Shown here piece by piece: positions 4,903-5,430 of a stretch of DNA of 5,430 nt. The position numbers and the translations under genes were made by a program. The notes beneath the pieces are model-generated. The model saw only the letters and a list, made by a program, of their open reading frames with translations, had not been told where the DNA came from and made no database searches. The stretch's first letter is position 1, and every line of letters starts with the position of its first letter. The DNA lies in NCBI GenBank assembly GCA_025936195.1, contig JAICTW010000237.1:1-5430 (forward strand), read 5' to 3'. This DNA is from Flavisolibacter sp. (GTDB lineage: Bacteria > Bacteroidota > Bacteroidia > Chitinophagales > Chitinophagaceae).

Positions 4903-5430
4903 ATGCCTACGACTAAGAAAAACCCTGGCAAAAAAACAAAGACCAGCACTGCACCAACCATTGATCTGAAATCTGCGCTCAACGAACATTTCGGTTTCAA
5001 AGATTTTAAGGGACAACAAAAAGCCGCCATAGAATCCCTGCTTTCCGGCAGAGACACGTTTGTAATTATGCCTACCGGTGGTGGCAAAAGCCTTTGCTAT
5101 CAATTGCCGGCCATGATCCTTCCGGGTATAGCTATCATTGTAAGCCCGCTGATTGCCTTAATGAAAAATCAGGTGGACCTGGTAAGAGGCTATAACAGCA
5201 ATGACGATATTGCCCATTTTTTGAATTCAACTCTTTCCAAAAAAGAAATAAAGGAAGTACACGATGACCTGAAGGCCGGACGTACAAAATTGTTGTACGT
5301 AGCGCCGGAAACATTGACCAAGCAGGATAATCTTGATTTCTTCAGTGATTTGCAGATATCCTTCTTTGCTGTGGATGAAGCCCATTGTATTTCGGAATGG
5401 GGACATGATTTCCGTCCGGAATATCGCCGC
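4903..5430 (+). CDS. recQ: ATP-dependent DNA helicase RecQ, N-terminal part, cut by window edge
   Basis: The first 176 residues of a 3'-5' superfamily 2 DNA helicase are present; they cover the first RecA-like lobe only. RecQ unwinds forked and recombination intermediates in repair and replication restart. Motif 0 is [11 protein letters not shown] (29-39), with Gln39 as the likely adenine reader. Walker A is MPTGGGKS (56-63, Lys62), motif Ia is [11 protein letters not shown] (81-91), and motif II plus the aromatic-rich loop is [17 protein letters not shown] (158-174), with Trp165 and Phe170. A Lys/Thr-rich tail of about 20 residues precedes the domain. An in-frame TAG (4900-4902) directly before the ATG fixes the earliest possible start. 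Motifs III-VI, the zinc-binding, winged-helix and HRDC parts lie outside the window. It is divergent from kdsD. Confidence 0.97.
   Translation, partial: MPTTKKNPGKKTKTSTAPTIDLKSALNEHFGFKDFKGQQKAAIESLLSGRDTFVIMPTGGGKSLCYQLPAMILPGIAIIVSPLIALMKNQVDLVRGYNSNDDIAHFLNSTLSKKEIKEVHDDLKAGRTKLLYVAPETLTKQDNLDFFSDLQISFFAVDEAHCISEWGHDFRPEYRR

Noticed and set aside
4869..5103. Minus-strand open frames of 71-72 codons
   Set aside because: They are antisense to the well-supported recQ start and have no recognisable product.

Overview
The window looks like part of a Bacteroidota chromosome, most probably Chitinophagaceae or a close relative. The signs are moderate GC, intergenic regions without Shine-Dalgarno motifs, -7 boxes of the TAnnTTTG type, a RecQ with the FKGxQ form of motif 0, and short decayed repeats between genes. 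This placement rests on sequence character and family resemblance, not on a search.

Layout, left to right. Positions 1-533 (minus) hold the N-terminal half of a YbdL-like methionine aminotransferase that runs off the left edge and apparently starts at TTG. Positions 578-1060 (minus) encode a small lipoprotein of unknown function. Positions 1168-1560 (minus) encode a RidA-family protein whose usual catalytic arginine is Thr105. Its start overlaps by 23 bp the end of a DEDDy 3'-5' exonuclease gene (1538-2269, minus). Next are a monofunctional mannose-1-phosphate guanylyltransferase (manC, 2343-3446, minus) and an arabinose-5-phosphate isomerase with SIS and paired CBS domains (kdsD/kpsF type, 3614-4648, minus). 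A 254-bp divergent intergenic region follows, then recQ on the plus strand from 4903, cut by the right edge.

Functionally, kdsD (D-arabinose 5-phosphate for Kdo) and manC (GDP-mannose) both feed surface-glycan synthesis and lie in the same direction, though 167 bp of repeat-rich DNA separates them and manC has its own promoter-like box. The exonuclease and RidA genes are translationally close and probably co-transcribed, perhaps behind manC. The lipoprotein and aminotransferase look like separate units; the aminotransferase has a -7-like box in the 44 bp before it.

I see no novel multi-gene system, RNA gene, CRISPR array or mobile element. The most interesting features are small: the repeat-rich region around the kdsD start, which casts doubt on its first ~22 codons and links to the recQ intergenic region; the TTG start of the aminotransferase; the Rid protein without its arginine; and an unrecognised lipoprotein. 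No gene-free stretch exceeds 300 bp.
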